A program made the translations under genes and the position numbers. A stretch of DNA of 64,000 bases from Chitinophaga sp. Ak27 (GTDB lineage: Bacteria > Bacteroidota > Bacteroidia > Chitinophagales > Chitinophagaceae), in the NCBI RefSeq assembly GCF_012726295.1, contig NZ_JABAOB010000007.1, positions 370,890 through 434,889 of the forward strand. The letters are read 5' to 3'. How positions within the stretch are numbered: position 1 is the stretch's first letter; the number at the start of each line of letters is the position of its first letter. The notes beneath the pieces are model-generated. The model saw nothing but the letters and a program-made list of their open reading frames with translations. It did no database searches and was not told where the DNA came from. Shown one piece after another: positions 45,213-53,536 of this stretch.

Positions 45213-46355
45213 ATGAATATCCGTCAGATTACGGCAGCAGATACCTTGCAGCTAAGAAGAGATGTACTGTATCCCAATGAATCATGGGAGGCAGTAATGG
45301 TAGAGAATGACCGGGATGGGCTACACTTCGGTGTATATGATCAGGGGCAACTGGTAACGGTGGTATCCCTGTTCCTGGGCCATGACAGCGCTCAGTTCCG
45401 TAAACTCGCTACGCTGCCCGCCGCACAGGGCAAAGGCTATGGCAAGGCTGTGCTGGCGCACCTGGCAGGCGTTTGCCAAAAAGAGAAAATAAAATTACTC
45501 TGGTGTAATGCTCGTGATACAGCCGCCAGCTTTTATGAGAAGCTCGGCTATATTAAAAAGGGCGATTATTTTATGAAGGGCGGTATCAGGTATATCAAAA
45601 TGGAACTGCCCCTGGAACAGCACACTATGACCAAAAAATTTGAAGTAATTCCCGCCATCGACATTATTGATGGTAAATGTGTACGACTCACGCAAGGTGA
45701 CTATAGCCAACAGAAAGTATACAACGAACATCCGCTGGAAGTAGCCAAAGAATTCGAGGCGATCGGTGTACGCCGTCTTCACCTGGTAGACCTGGATGGC
45801 GCTAAAAAAGGTGCAGTGGTGAACTGGAAAGTGCTGGAGAGCATTGCTGGAAAAACAAGCCTGGTAACAGATTTTGGAGGCGGCATCAAAACGGGGAAGG
45901 ACCTGGATATTGTTTTTGAATGCGGAGCGGCCCTGGCCACTATTGGCAGCGTTGCGGTAAAACAGCCAGAGCTCTTTTTCAGCTGGGTAAAACAATATGG
46001 CGCAGAGAAAATATTCCTGGGCGCAGATGTGAAGGAAGAGAAAATAGCGGTAGGCGGATGGCTGGAAACCACTACGCTGTCGGTGTTTGATTTCCTGGAA
46101 AGCAATATCGCAGCCGGGGTTACCAATATCTTTTGTACAGACATCGCTAAAGACGGCCTCTTACAAGGACCATCAACCGCCCTGTACAAAAAAATTATAG
46201 AACGCTTCCCAGGCATTAACTTTGTAGCCAGTGGCGGCGTAAGCAATATTGACGACGTGGCTGTCTTGCAGGAAATTGGCTGTAGTGGGGCTATTATCGG
46301 TAAAGCCATCTATGAGGGAAACATCTCTATGGAGGCATTAAAAACATTCCTGTAA
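45213..46355 (+). CDS. hisA: GNAT acetyltransferase domain fused to phosphoribosylformimino-AICAR ribotide isomerase (HisA)
   Basis: The 380-residue frame has two parts. Residues about 1-137 form a GNAT acetyltransferase with the acetyl-CoA loop LPAAQGKGYGKAVLAHL and NARDTAASFYEKLGY. From about 140 a complete HisA follows (KFEVIPAIDIIDGKCVRLTQ, HLVDLDGAKKG, VTDFGGGIK, FVASGGVSNIDD). No stop separates them. An ATG at 45627 could start HisA alone, so the gene may make a fusion, a free HisA, or both. The target of the GNAT domain is unknown. Confidence 0.93.
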   Translation: MNIRQITAADTLQLRRDVLYPNESWEAVMVENDRDGLHFGVYDQGQLVTVVSLFLGHDSAQFRKLATLPAAQGKGYGKAVLAHLAGVCQKEKIKLLWCNARDTAASFYEKLGYIKKGDYFMKGGIRYIKMELPLEQHTMTKKFEVIPAIDIIDGKCVRLTQGDYSQQKVYNEHPLEVAKEFEAIGVRRLHLVDLDGAKKGAVVNWKVLESIAGKTSLVTDFGGGIKTGKDLDIVFECGAALATIGSVAVKQPELFFSWVKQYGAEKIFLGADVKEEKIAVGGWLETTTLSVFDFLESNIAAGVTNIFCTDIAKDGLLQGPSTALYKKIIERFPGINFVASGGVSNIDDVAVLQEIGCSGAIIGKAIYEGNISMEALKTFL

Positions 46356-46366
46356 AATATTACAAC

Positions 46367-47122
46367 ATGTTGACCAAACGTATCATACCATGCCTGGATA
46401 TCAAAGACGGTCGCACCGTTAAGGGTATCAATTTCGAAAATATCCGCGATGCCGGAGATCCTATCGAACTGGGCGCATTATACGCTGAGCAGGGAGCGGA
46501 TGAATTGGTATTCCTGGATATTACCGCTACCAATGAAAGAAGGAAAACATTGTCGGAACTGGTTACCCGTATTGCCCGCCATGTTAATATCCCCTTTACA
46601 GTAGGGGGAGGCATTTCCTCTGTAGAAGATGTGAATGTGTTGTTGCAATCGGGCGCTGATAAAATTTCAGTGAACACCTCCGCGTTCAAAGATCCAGGAC
46701 TGGTGGATAAACTGGCGCGGGAATTTGGTAGTCAATGCATCGTGCTTGCTATCGACACTCGCTTCGAAGAAGGCGATTGGTACGTGTACCTGAACGGGGG
46801 ACGCGTAAAAACGCCGGTAAAAGCGTTCGATTGGGCCAAAGAAGCCGTTGACCGTGGCGCCGGAGAGATACTGCTCACATCTATGAATAATGATGGCACT
46901 AAGCAGGGATTTGCTCTTGATATTACCGCGCAATTGTCTCAGCACCTGAACGTGCCTGTAATTGCCTCCGGTGGCGCCGGCACGATGGCCCACTTTGTGG
47001 ATGTATTTGAAATTGCGCAGGCCGATGCAGCCCTTGCGGCCAGTATCTTCCACTACAAAGAAATAGAAATACCTGCGCTCAAAACCTTTCTCTATGAGAA
47101 GGGAGTGAACGTAAGATTTTAG
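46367..47122 (+). CDS. hisF: Imidazole glycerol phosphate synthase, cyclase subunit
   Basis: The start is MLTKRIIPCLDIKDGRTVKG with the catalytic Asp. DITATNERRKTL, the second Asp in LTSMNNDGTKQGF and VIASGGAGTMAHF are family signatures. It partners with HisH, using ammonia channelled from it. It follows hisA by 11 bp. Confidence 0.97.
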   Translation: MLTKRIIPCLDIKDGRTVKGINFENIRDAGDPIELGALYAEQGADELVFLDITATNERRKTLSELVTRIARHVNIPFTVGGGISSVEDVNVLLQSGADKISVNTSAFKDPGLVDKLAREFGSQCIVLAIDTRFEEGDWYVYLNGGRVKTPVKAFDWAKEAVDRGAGEILLTSMNNDGTKQGFALDITAQLSQHLNVPVIASGGAGTMAHFVDVFEIAQADAALAASIFHYKEIEIPALKTFLYEKGVNVRF

Positions 47123-47143
47123 TGATACCTGAAATATGTTAAC

Positions 47144-47737
47144 ATGCAGATAGATTTTCAAAAGTCGTCCGATGGCCTGGTTCCGGCTATTATACAGGAT
47201 GCTGTGACAAGTAAAGTGCTGATGTTGGGTTATATGAACCGCGAAGCGCTGGAAAAAACCATGGCGGAAAGTAAGGTGACTTTTTTCAGCCGCTCTAAAA
47301 ACCGTTTATGGACAAAAGGGGAAGAAAGCGGAAATTTCCTGATCGTTAAAGACCTGAAAGTAGATTGCGACCAGGATACCATCCTGGTAAAAGCCAGTCC
47401 CCTGGGCCCAGTATGCCACACCGGCTCAGATACCTGCTGGGATGAGCAAAATATCAGCAACGATTTCCTGGCTACCCTGGAAGGAATTATTGCCGACCGG
47501 AAAAACAATCCTACCGATAAATCCTATACTGCCAGCCTCTTTGCCAAAGGCATCAACAAAATAGCGCAAAAGGTAGGAGAGGAAGCTATAGAAGTGGTGA
47601 TTGAAGCAAAGGATCATAACGACGATTTATTTCTCAATGAATCTGCTGATTTGTTGTTCCATTACCTGATACTCCTTCAGGCAAAAGGATTTCAGCTGTC
47701 AGATGTTATATCAGTGTTAAAACAACGTCATAAATAA
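47144..47737 (+). CDS. hisIE: Bifunctional phosphoribosyl-AMP cyclohydrolase / phosphoribosyl-ATP pyrophosphatase
   Basis: The HisI part (about 1-110) has MLGYMNREALEKT, FFSRSKNRLWTKGEESGN and the zinc Cys/His strings VDCDQDTILVKA and CHTGSDTCWD. The HisE part (about 115-197) has KIAQKVGEEAIEVVIEAKDH. This is the fused form usual in Bacteroidota, and it ends the compound operon. Confidence 0.97.
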   Translation: MQIDFQKSSDGLVPAIIQDAVTSKVLMLGYMNREALEKTMAESKVTFFSRSKNRLWTKGEESGNFLIVKDLKVDCDQDTILVKASPLGPVCHTGSDTCWDEQNISNDFLATLEGIIADRKNNPTDKSYTASLFAKGINKIAQKVGEEAIEVVIEAKDHNDDLFLNESADLLFHYLILLQAKGFQLSDVISVLKQRHK

Positions 47738-47742
47738 ATGCG

Positions 47743-47769
47743 AGCAACACCCGCCTGGCGGGTGTTGCT
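47743..47769 (+). terminator. Hairpin at the end of the his-trp operon
   Basis: Perfect 13-base arms AGCAACACCCGCC and GGCGGGTGTTGCT lie 6 bp past the hisIE stop. No T run follows directly, so it may end transcription imperfectly or stabilise the 3' end. Confidence 0.65.
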
Positions 47770-47995
47770 GCTGGCTTATTGCCCCTGTATAGCTACCTGC
47801 CGGTGTTTATTTTTATTTATTAATGCTTGATTTTAAGCAAATAGGCTTTTAATAAACGGGAATGAAACGCTTGCCTGTACCGGTATCCTGAAAACCATGT
47901 CCCATCAATTGCCACTGGTGGCGGTTGACTACCCCTTCTCTCTATAAAAAATCTCTTCGTATATTACAGCCTCTAACTAATTAAAATAATTTGTA

Positions 47996-49078
47996 ATGAA
48001 AAGAATTTTCCTGTTGGCCGTTGCAGGGCTGCTTTCCATGGGAGCGTATGCTCAGCAGGTATCGGGTATTGTGAAGAACGGGAGCGGTAAAACCATATAT
48101 CTCCTGGACGACCAGGATAATTACCCTGATGACTCGGTAGTGATCAAAAATGATGAGTTCAGCTTTAAGGTAAAAAACGGGAAGGAGCCATCAGTATATG
48201 CCTTGATTATGAAGGATGTAAGCTACCCAATGTTATTCGTAACAGGAAATGAACCTATACACCTGGTCACCTCCATGGCTACGTTTCCCATTGCTTCATC
48301 GGTAAAGGGAAATGAGAATACACAGGCTATGCAGCAGTACCAGAAAGCTTTTGAGCCGTTAATTAAAAGGGCGCAGGACCTGAATGCAGAGGCAAAGAAT
48401 ATTAACCCGGAGGATGAGCCGGGAAAGAATGCTTTCCGCAAGAAGGCAGATGTGTTCAGCAAAGATGTGGTGAGCACAGGTAAGGAGTTCATCAAAACCC
48501 ATCCTAAGGCGATTGCCAGTATCTGGATGCTGATGAATGAATTGCGTAGCCGGTTAGAGCCGGATGAGTTCCAGCAGTTGTTCAGCTCGCTGGATAAGTC
48601 GGTACAGGCCAGCCAATACGGCGAAAGCGTAACCGCCTATATAAAAAGCCTGCGGGCAAACGGCGTTAATGTGCCCGCTGATGATTTTTCGCAGCAGGAC
48701 GCCAAAGGCCAGCAGGTGAAGTTGTCTTCTTTCCGCGGTAAATATGTGCTGGTTGACTTCTGGGCCAGCTGGTGCGGGCCTTGCCGCCAGGAAAACCCTA
48801 ATGTGGTAAAAGCGTATAACAAATATAAGGGTAAGAATTTCACTATTCTGGGCGTATCGCTGGATGATAACCGGGAGCGCTGGTTGCAGGCCATTAGTCA
48901 TGATGGGCTCGCCTGGACCCAGGTATCCGATTTGCGGGGCTGGGGCAATGAAGTGGCCGTGCAATACGGTATCCAGTCTATTCCCTCTAATTTCCTGGTA
49001 GACCCTGCCGGTAAAATCGTCGCCCGCAACCTGCGTGGTGAAGAGCTGGAAGCTAAACTGGAGGAGCTGCTGAAATAG
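47996..49078 (+). CDS. TlpA-family exported disulfide reductase (copy 1)
   Basis: The 360-residue product has a signal peptide ending GAYAQQ, a DUF4369-like domain (SGIVKNGSGKTIYLLDDQDN) and a thioredoxin domain with FWASWCGPCRQENPNVVKAY. The cis-proline is in IQSIPSNFLVD. It is a close paralogue of the next gene, with near-identical ends (RNLRGEELEAKLEELLK versus KNLRGEELESKLEEILK). Confidence 0.92.
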   Translation: MKRIFLLAVAGLLSMGAYAQQVSGIVKNGSGKTIYLLDDQDNYPDDSVVIKNDEFSFKVKNGKEPSVYALIMKDVSYPMLFVTGNEPIHLVTSMATFPIASSVKGNENTQAMQQYQKAFEPLIKRAQDLNAEAKNINPEDEPGKNAFRKKADVFSKDVVSTGKEFIKTHPKAIASIWMLMNELRSRLEPDEFQQLFSSLDKSVQASQYGESVTAYIKSLRANGVNVPADDFSQQDAKGQQVKLSSFRGKYVLVDFWASWCGPCRQENPNVVKAYNKYKGKNFTILGVSLDDNRERWLQAISHDGLAWTQVSDLRGWGNEVAVQYGIQSIPSNFLVDPAGKIVARNLRGEELEAKLEELLK

Positions 49079-49148
49079 CCGTTTATCAAAATCAGGTTGC
49101 GATTGCGCCGCCGATTTTACAAATTTGTTATTCGTAAAACAAAAACCA

Positions 49149-50288
49149 ATGAAGAAAGCAATTTTAGGCATTGCCCTTTTAGCTCCCACTGTGCTGATAG
49201 CCCAGGATAAAAAGGGATCGGCTGCTGGTAAGCCTTACACCATACAAGGAACAGTTTCTCAGCAAAAAGATCCTGCCACTGTTTATCTCAGAATGCGTAA
49301 GTCGGGCGAAAACTTCCTGGACAGCGCACAGGTAAAAGATGGTAAATTTTCCTTCAATGGCACACTGGAAGAACCTTCCATGGCCAGTTTAATGTTAGTG
49401 CAGAAAGGCACAGAAAGGCCGTTGTCTATGGGCCGCGATATGCTCGCTGTATTCATCGATAAAGGTGTGGTGAGTGTGAACACCACTGATTCTATCAGCA
49501 AAGCCACCGTTACCGGTTCCCAGGCCAACGATGACTACAAAAAGCTGAACGACCTGTTGAAAGATGTGAATGAAAAAGGTGCTGCCCTGCAGAAACAATA
49601 CCGCGAATTGGCTAAGAATAAAGACCAGGAAGGCATCAAAAAGCTGGAAGCGGAGTACGACGCACTGGACGCAGAAGAGAAGAAAATCGAGCATGATTTT
49701 CTCCTGAAAAATACTTCTTCGCCTATTGCTATGTTCCTGCTGAACCAGGTAGCCGGCTACGACCTGAAACCTACTGAAATAGCGCCTTTATATAAGAAAT
49801 TAAGCAAACAGGCTAAGAATTCCCCTTCTGGTAAAGAGTTTGCCAAACGCCTGGAATCAGCCCGTAAAACAGAAGTAGGCCAACCTGCCCTCGAATTTTC
49901 ACAGGCAGATGCAAATGGTAAAGATATCAGCCTGTCTTCTTTCCGTGGTAAATATGTACTGGTCGACTTTTGGGCCAGCTGGTGCGGTCCCTGCCGCGCG
50001 GAAAACCCTAATGTGGTAAAGGCGTACGATAAGTTCAAAGACAAGGGTTTCGAAATCCTCGGTGTTTCCCTGGATGATAAAAAAGAAAAATGGCTGGCGG
50101 CTGTCGAAGCTGATAAGCTTGCCTGGAAACATGTTTCCGACCTGAAAGGCTGGAAAAATGCAGCGGCCGACCTCTACGGGGTGCGCGCTATTCCACAAAA
50201 CGTACTGATTGATCCCAAAGGTAAGATCGTAGCCAAAAACCTTCGTGGTGAAGAACTCGAATCTAAACTGGAAGAGATCCTGAAATAG
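49149..50288 (+). CDS. TlpA-family exported disulfide reductase (copy 2)
   Basis: The 379-residue product has a signal peptide (KKAILGIALLAPTVLIAQ), a DUF4369 domain (PYTIQGTVSQQKDPATVYLR), a charged helical middle, and a thioredoxin domain with FWASWCGPCRAENPNVVKAY. It differs from copy 1 mainly in the middle region. I use the ATG at 49149; an ATG at 49125 is less likely. An inverted-repeat element follows. Confidence 0.92.
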   Translation: MKKAILGIALLAPTVLIAQDKKGSAAGKPYTIQGTVSQQKDPATVYLRMRKSGENFLDSAQVKDGKFSFNGTLEEPSMASLMLVQKGTERPLSMGRDMLAVFIDKGVVSVNTTDSISKATVTGSQANDDYKKLNDLLKDVNEKGAALQKQYRELAKNKDQEGIKKLEAEYDALDAEEKKIEHDFLLKNTSSPIAMFLLNQVAGYDLKPTEIAPLYKKLSKQAKNSPSGKEFAKRLESARKTEVGQPALEFSQADANGKDISLSSFRGKYVLVDFWASWCGPCRAENPNVVKAYDKFKDKGFEILGVSLDDKKEKWLAAVEADKLAWKHVSDLKGWKNAAADLYGVRAIPQNVLIDPKGKIVAKNLRGEELESKLEEILK

Positions 50289-50290
50289 GC

Positions 50291-50385
50291 GGAAGCTCAA
50301 AGCAGAAAGCTATTGTAGCGAATGAACTTTGCGGGTATTAAAATCGCATTGGTTATTCGCTACAATAGCTTTTTGCTTTCAAGCC
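50291..50385. repeat. Inverted-repeat element, copy 1
   Basis: Core arms AGCTATTGTAGCGAAT (50308-50323) and ATTCGCTACAATAGCT (50355-50370) are perfect. Outer flanks built of AAGC/GCTTT words extend the stem with mismatches. The same core, in the same orientation, forms the stem of the element at 62524-62653, so this is a dispersed repeat. It sits after a stop codon and may also terminate transcription. Confidence 0.8.
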
Positions 50386-50427
50386 TTTTGCTCTCTGTTG
50401 TTTTTTTTAAAAAAAAATTTGGCTATC

Positions 50428-50442
50428 TACGATTATTTCGTA
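50428..50442. promoter_or_regulatory. BlaI-type operator 1 (TACGA-N5-TCGTA)
   Basis: The dyad TACGA-TTATT-TCGTA lies 40 bp upstream of the BlaI-like gene. Its partner is 19 bp away, centre to centre. Paired dyads of this size are typical of BlaI/MecI binding sites. Confidence 0.65.
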
Positions 50443-50446
50443 GATT

Positions 50447-50461
50447 TACGAAAGAATCGTA
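50447..50461. promoter_or_regulatory. BlaI-type operator 2 (TACGA-N5-TCGTA)
   Basis: The dyad TACGA-AAGAA-TCGTA extends by one base on each side (TTACGA / TCGTAA). It lies 20 bp before the gene start and overlaps the expected transcription start. Confidence 0.65.
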
Positions 50462-50481
50462 ATTCAATAATAACAGTTGCT

Positions 50482-50841
50482 ATGGAAAAACTGACCCAGC
50501 AAGAAGAAACAGCCATGCTGGCTATCTGGAAAGTAGGGAGAGGTTTTGTGAAAGACTTCCTGGAAGCGCATCAGGCGCCGGCGCCACCGTATACCACCCT
50601 GGCATCTACCATCAAAAACCTGGAGAAAAAAGGCTTTGTAAAAAGCCGGAAAATGGGTAACGTATACGAATATACGCCATTGATGGAGGAAGCCGCATAC
50701 AAACAAAAGTTCATGAACGGGTTTGTAAAAGACTACTTCGAAAATTCCTACAAAGAGCTGGTGTCTTTCTTTGCTAAAGAAAAGAAGATCAGCCCCGACG
50801 AACTGAAGGAAATAATTAGCATGATTGAAAAAGGGAAATAA
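50482..50841 (+). CDS. BlaI/MecI/CopY-family repressor
   Basis: The 119-residue winged-helix repressor starts at MEKLTQQEETAMLAIWKVG. The family core is seen in PYTTLASTIKNLEKKGFVKS and the dimerisation tail in SFFAKEKKISPDELKEII. Longer frames to 50329 would run through the operators and the repeat, so I reject them. The M56 sensor-like gene follows after 14 bp, the usual order for BlaI-BlaR pairs, and two matching operator dyads lie upstream. Confidence 0.92.
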   Translation: MEKLTQQEETAMLAIWKVGRGFVKDFLEAHQAPAPPYTTLASTIKNLEKKGFVKSRKMGNVYEYTPLMEEAAYKQKFMNGFVKDYFENSYKELVSFFAKEKKISPDELKEIISMIEKGK

Positions 50842-50855
50842 TAAAACGAAGACTT

Positions 50856-52385
50856 ATGGTACCTGCTGTTTTGATCTACCTGTTAAAGGCTAACATCTCG
50901 CTCACGCTGTTTTTTCTGGCTTACCGCTTCGGACTGCGCCGGCTTACCTTTTATACCGGCAACAGGCTGTTCCTGTTGACAGGTATCGTATTCTCTTCCC
51001 TGTTTCCGCTGATCTCTATCAATGCCTTTGTGGATAAACACGAAGTCATTGCCGGCACGGTCATGACTTATATACCTGATTTTACCAAATGGCAGGCGCC
51101 TCAGCCGGAGTTTACGGTGTGGACAGCCCTGGTATATGTTTTCTGGACCGGTGTAGCAGTGATGGCTATACGTTTTGCTATACAATTATTTTCCCTATGG
51201 AAGATACACCGGAAATCGCACCGCGATGAAATCGACAACGTACAGGTACAGGTATTGCAGCAGCCCGTAAATCCTTTTTCCTTCTTCCGCCATATCTATA
51301 TCAATCCTTCCCTGCACCTGCCGGAAGAACTGCCGGCCATCCTGCGGCATGAAAAAGTGCACGTGAAGCAGTGGCACAGTATGGACGTCGTGCTAGGCGA
51401 ACTCAATAACATCTTCTATTGGTTTAATCCCGGCGCGTGGCTCATGAAAACAGCCATCCGTGAGAACCTCGAATTTATTACCGACCGTTATCTCCTGCAA
51501 CAGGGAGTAGACAAAACGGCTTATCAATACAACCTTATTAAAGTTAGTGGGATCCCATATGCGACGGCCATCGCAAACAATTTCAATTTCTCACATCTTA
51601 AAAACAGGATCATGATGATGAATAGAAAGAAATCATCCCAATATCAGGTGGTACGTTACCTGGTGCTGAGCGTTATTGTAGCCGGCGCCGTGCTGTCGCT
51701 GAACTATAGCCGGGCCGCCGTAATGATGCCATTCCAGGAGGTGAAAAAAGATACCCTAACGCCGCCACCACCACCACCTCCTCCTCCGCCACCCCCTGCG
51801 CCTGCACCGCAAGTGAAAAAAGCGGGAAAACTGCCTAAAACGCCGCCACCGCCGCCACCACCAACAACACCAGTTATCCAGGAAGTAACAAGTGGTAAGA
51901 AAACAGATATTTTTTCCAAAGATCCAGCTACAAGGCCAGCGATCGTGATTGACGGAAATATCAGTGATATGGAGGCTGTGAATAAGTATGAAGCCGATAA
52001 AAAAGTGGTATCCGTTACCGTGGTAAAAAGTACATCTGCAAAAGATGTGGATACTTACGGCAACCAGGCAAAGAATGGAATTGTATTCATTGAAACCAAA
52101 GACCCGTCTGCAAAAGGGCCATTGGTATACCGGGGCCTGAGCAACAATGAGAAAGATGACCTGAAAAAGGTACTGATTATGGTAGATGGAGTTCCGCTGG
52201 AAAATGAGAAAGGGCTCGAATCTATTAATCCTGATCAGATACAGTCCGTTAGTGTGTTGAAAAATGAAGCTGCTACTTCCATTTATGGTAGAAGAGCAAA
52301 AAATGGAGTGGTACTCGTCACTACTAAAGGCCATCTGAAAGGGAGCAATATAACAGCAACAAAAGATACTATAAACGTACGATAA
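50856..52385 (+). CDS. BlaR1-like M56 metallopeptidase fused to a proline-rich linker and SusC-plug-like domain
   Basis: The N-terminal half has four membrane segments and the zinc motif HEKVH (165-169) of the M56 family, whose members cleave BlaI-type repressors when a signal arrives. After a fourth helix (about 270-290) comes a proline-rich stretch (twelve consecutive prolines, then a second run), followed by a domain ending in IMVDGVPLENEKGLESINPD and YGRRAKNGVVLVTTKG, the hallmark of a SusC plug. The sensor domain for antibiotics of BlaR1 is absent. The plug-like end lies in the periplasm and may sense or contact outer-membrane partners. Confidence 0.9.
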   Translation: MVPAVLIYLLKANISLTLFFLAYRFGLRRLTFYTGNRLFLLTGIVFSSLFPLISINAFVDKHEVIAGTVMTYIPDFTKWQAPQPEFTVWTALVYVFWTGVAVMAIRFAIQLFSLWKIHRKSHRDEIDNVQVQVLQQPVNPFSFFRHIYINPSLHLPEELPAILRHEKVHVKQWHSMDVVLGELNNIFYWFNPGAWLMKTAIRENLEFITDRYLLQQGVDKTAYQYNLIKVSGIPYATAIANNFNFSHLKNRIMMMNRKKSSQYQVVRYLVLSVIVAGAVLSLNYSRAAVMMPFQEVKKDTLTPPPPPPPPPPPPAPAPQVKKAGKLPKTPPPPPPPTTPVIQEVTSGKKTDIFSKDPATRPAIVIDGNISDMEAVNKYEADKKVVSVTVVKSTSAKDVDTYGNQAKNGIVFIETKDPSAKGPLVYRGLSNNEKDDLKKVLIMVDGVPLENEKGLESINPDQIQSVSVLKNEAATSIYGRRAKNGVVLVTTKGHLKGSNITATKDTINVR

Positions 52386-52484
52386 GCTATTTTTGACAGG
52401 AGTATCGGTAATGGCTATATATTTTGTATGGTGGTTTTCATACACTATTTTCATCTGCCAATAGTTATATCATACTTACAAAAA

Positions 52485-52511
52485 GCCACGGTCCGCCACC
52501 GTGGCATTTTT
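52485..52511 (+). terminator. Terminator after the M56 gene
   Basis: The stem GCCACGG / CCGTGGC with a 7-base loop is followed by ATTTTTG. It lies inside a longer upstream extension of the next reading frame, which argues that the next gene starts later. Confidence 0.8.
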
Positions 52512-52568
52512 GTTTCTGCACAACATTATGTGAAAAAGGCTGTTTATATAGGGGATAATTACCAGCTT

Positions 52569-53018
52569 ATGTTACAGAAAGGAGAAAAAGCACCTGATTT
52601 CACATTGCCGTCAACTCCCGAGAAGAGTATAACACTGGCGGATTTGCGCGGAAAGAATGTTATCCTGGCGTTTTATCCGGCCGACTGGAGTCCTGTATGC
52701 AGCGATCAAATGTCGTTATACAACGAAATGCTCAAGTATTTTGAACGATATAATGCGGTACTACTGGGTGTTTCAGTAGATGGCGCCTGGTGTCACCAGG
52801 CTTTCGCGAAGGCCCGGCAGCTGCATTTCGATCTGCTGGCCGACTTTGAGCCGAAGGGAGCGGTGTCACGCCTTTATGACGTATATGCGGAAGGCGTTAG
52901 CCAGCGCGCTTTGTTTGTGATAGATGCCGAAGGAATTATCCGCTGGAGTTATTTATCGCCCATTGGCCAAAACCCGGGAGCCGATGGTATACTGGATGCA
53001 TTAGAAAAAATTAAATGA
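52569..53018 (+). CDS. Peroxiredoxin-like redoxin protein
   Basis: The 149-residue AhpC/TSA-fold protein begins MLQKGEKAPDFTLPSTPEKS. In the active-site loop, FYPADWSPVCSDQMSLYNEM, the peroxidatic Thr/Ser-x-x-Cys is seen as SPVC. There is a further Cys in GAWCHQAF. It detoxifies peroxides in the cytoplasm. Its stop overlaps the next gene by four bases, so the two thiol proteins are translated together. Confidence 0.85.
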   Translation: MLQKGEKAPDFTLPSTPEKSITLADLRGKNVILAFYPADWSPVCSDQMSLYNEMLKYFERYNAVLLGVSVDGAWCHQAFAKARQLHFDLLADFEPKGAVSRLYDVYAEGVSQRALFVIDAEGIIRWSYLSPIGQNPGADGILDALEKIK

Positions 53019-53536
53019 CAACGGTGATGCCTACACTGATTCCTCCCGTAAATGCGCTGGACCATGCCACCGGAGCAGAACATGCAACAATAGAACTGGT
53101 AGAATACGGCGATTTTCAATGCCCGTATTGCCGCGAAGCTTTTTTTATAGTGAAAGAGTTACAGCAACAGCTGGGAGATAAGCTGCGCTTCATTTTTCGC
53201 AACTTTCCCTTATCGGAAGCCCATGAATATGCGATGGATGCTGCCCTAGCTGCTGAAGCGGCTGCTTTACAGCAGCAGTTCTGGCCCATGCATGACGCGT
53301 TGTACAATCGCCAGTCTGACCTGGATGAGACGCTATTGGTAACGCTGGCCACTGAGCTGGGCTTAGACCTCCACAAGTTTTCAAATGATATGGACACTCC
53401 CCGGTTGCTCAGCAAAGTGGAGGCCGACTTCGAAAGTGGCGTGCGCAGTGGCGTAAATGGTACGCCTACTTTTTATGTGAACGGGAAAAGATATGACGGC
53501 GATTACCAGGACCTGGCCTCATTTCTGGTCCGCTGA
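53015..53536 (+). CDS. DsbA-family thioredoxin-like protein
   Basis: The 173-residue protein has the active site YGDFQCPYCREAFFIVKELQ (CPYC), a helical insertion and the cis-proline motif GVNGTPTFYVNGKRY. No signal peptide is present, so it is probably cytoplasmic, like many DsbA-fold proteins of the antiporter-associated type. It overlaps the peroxiredoxin gene at its start. Its last 18 bases overlap the end of the convergent FGE gene. Confidence 0.88.
   Translation: MTTVMPTLIPPVNALDHATGAEHATIELVEYGDFQCPYCREAFFIVKELQQQLGDKLRFIFRNFPLSEAHEYAMDAALAAEAAALQQQFWPMHDALYNRQSDLDETLLVTLATELGLDLHKFSNDMDTPRLLSKVEADFESGVRSGVNGTPTFYVNGKRYDGDYQDLASFLVR

Noticed and set aside
50329..50481. Extended N-terminus of the BlaI-like repressor
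   Set aside because: It would translate the inverted repeat and both operators; the family starts at the ATG at 50482.
51756..52454. Minus-strand frame rich in Trp, Arg and Gly across the polyproline region
   Set aside because: It is the complement of the proline codon runs of the M56 gene and is low-complexity.
52428..52568. Extended N-terminus of the peroxiredoxin
   Set aside because: It runs through the terminator at 52485-52511 and is not conserved; the ATG at 52569 gives the normal family start.
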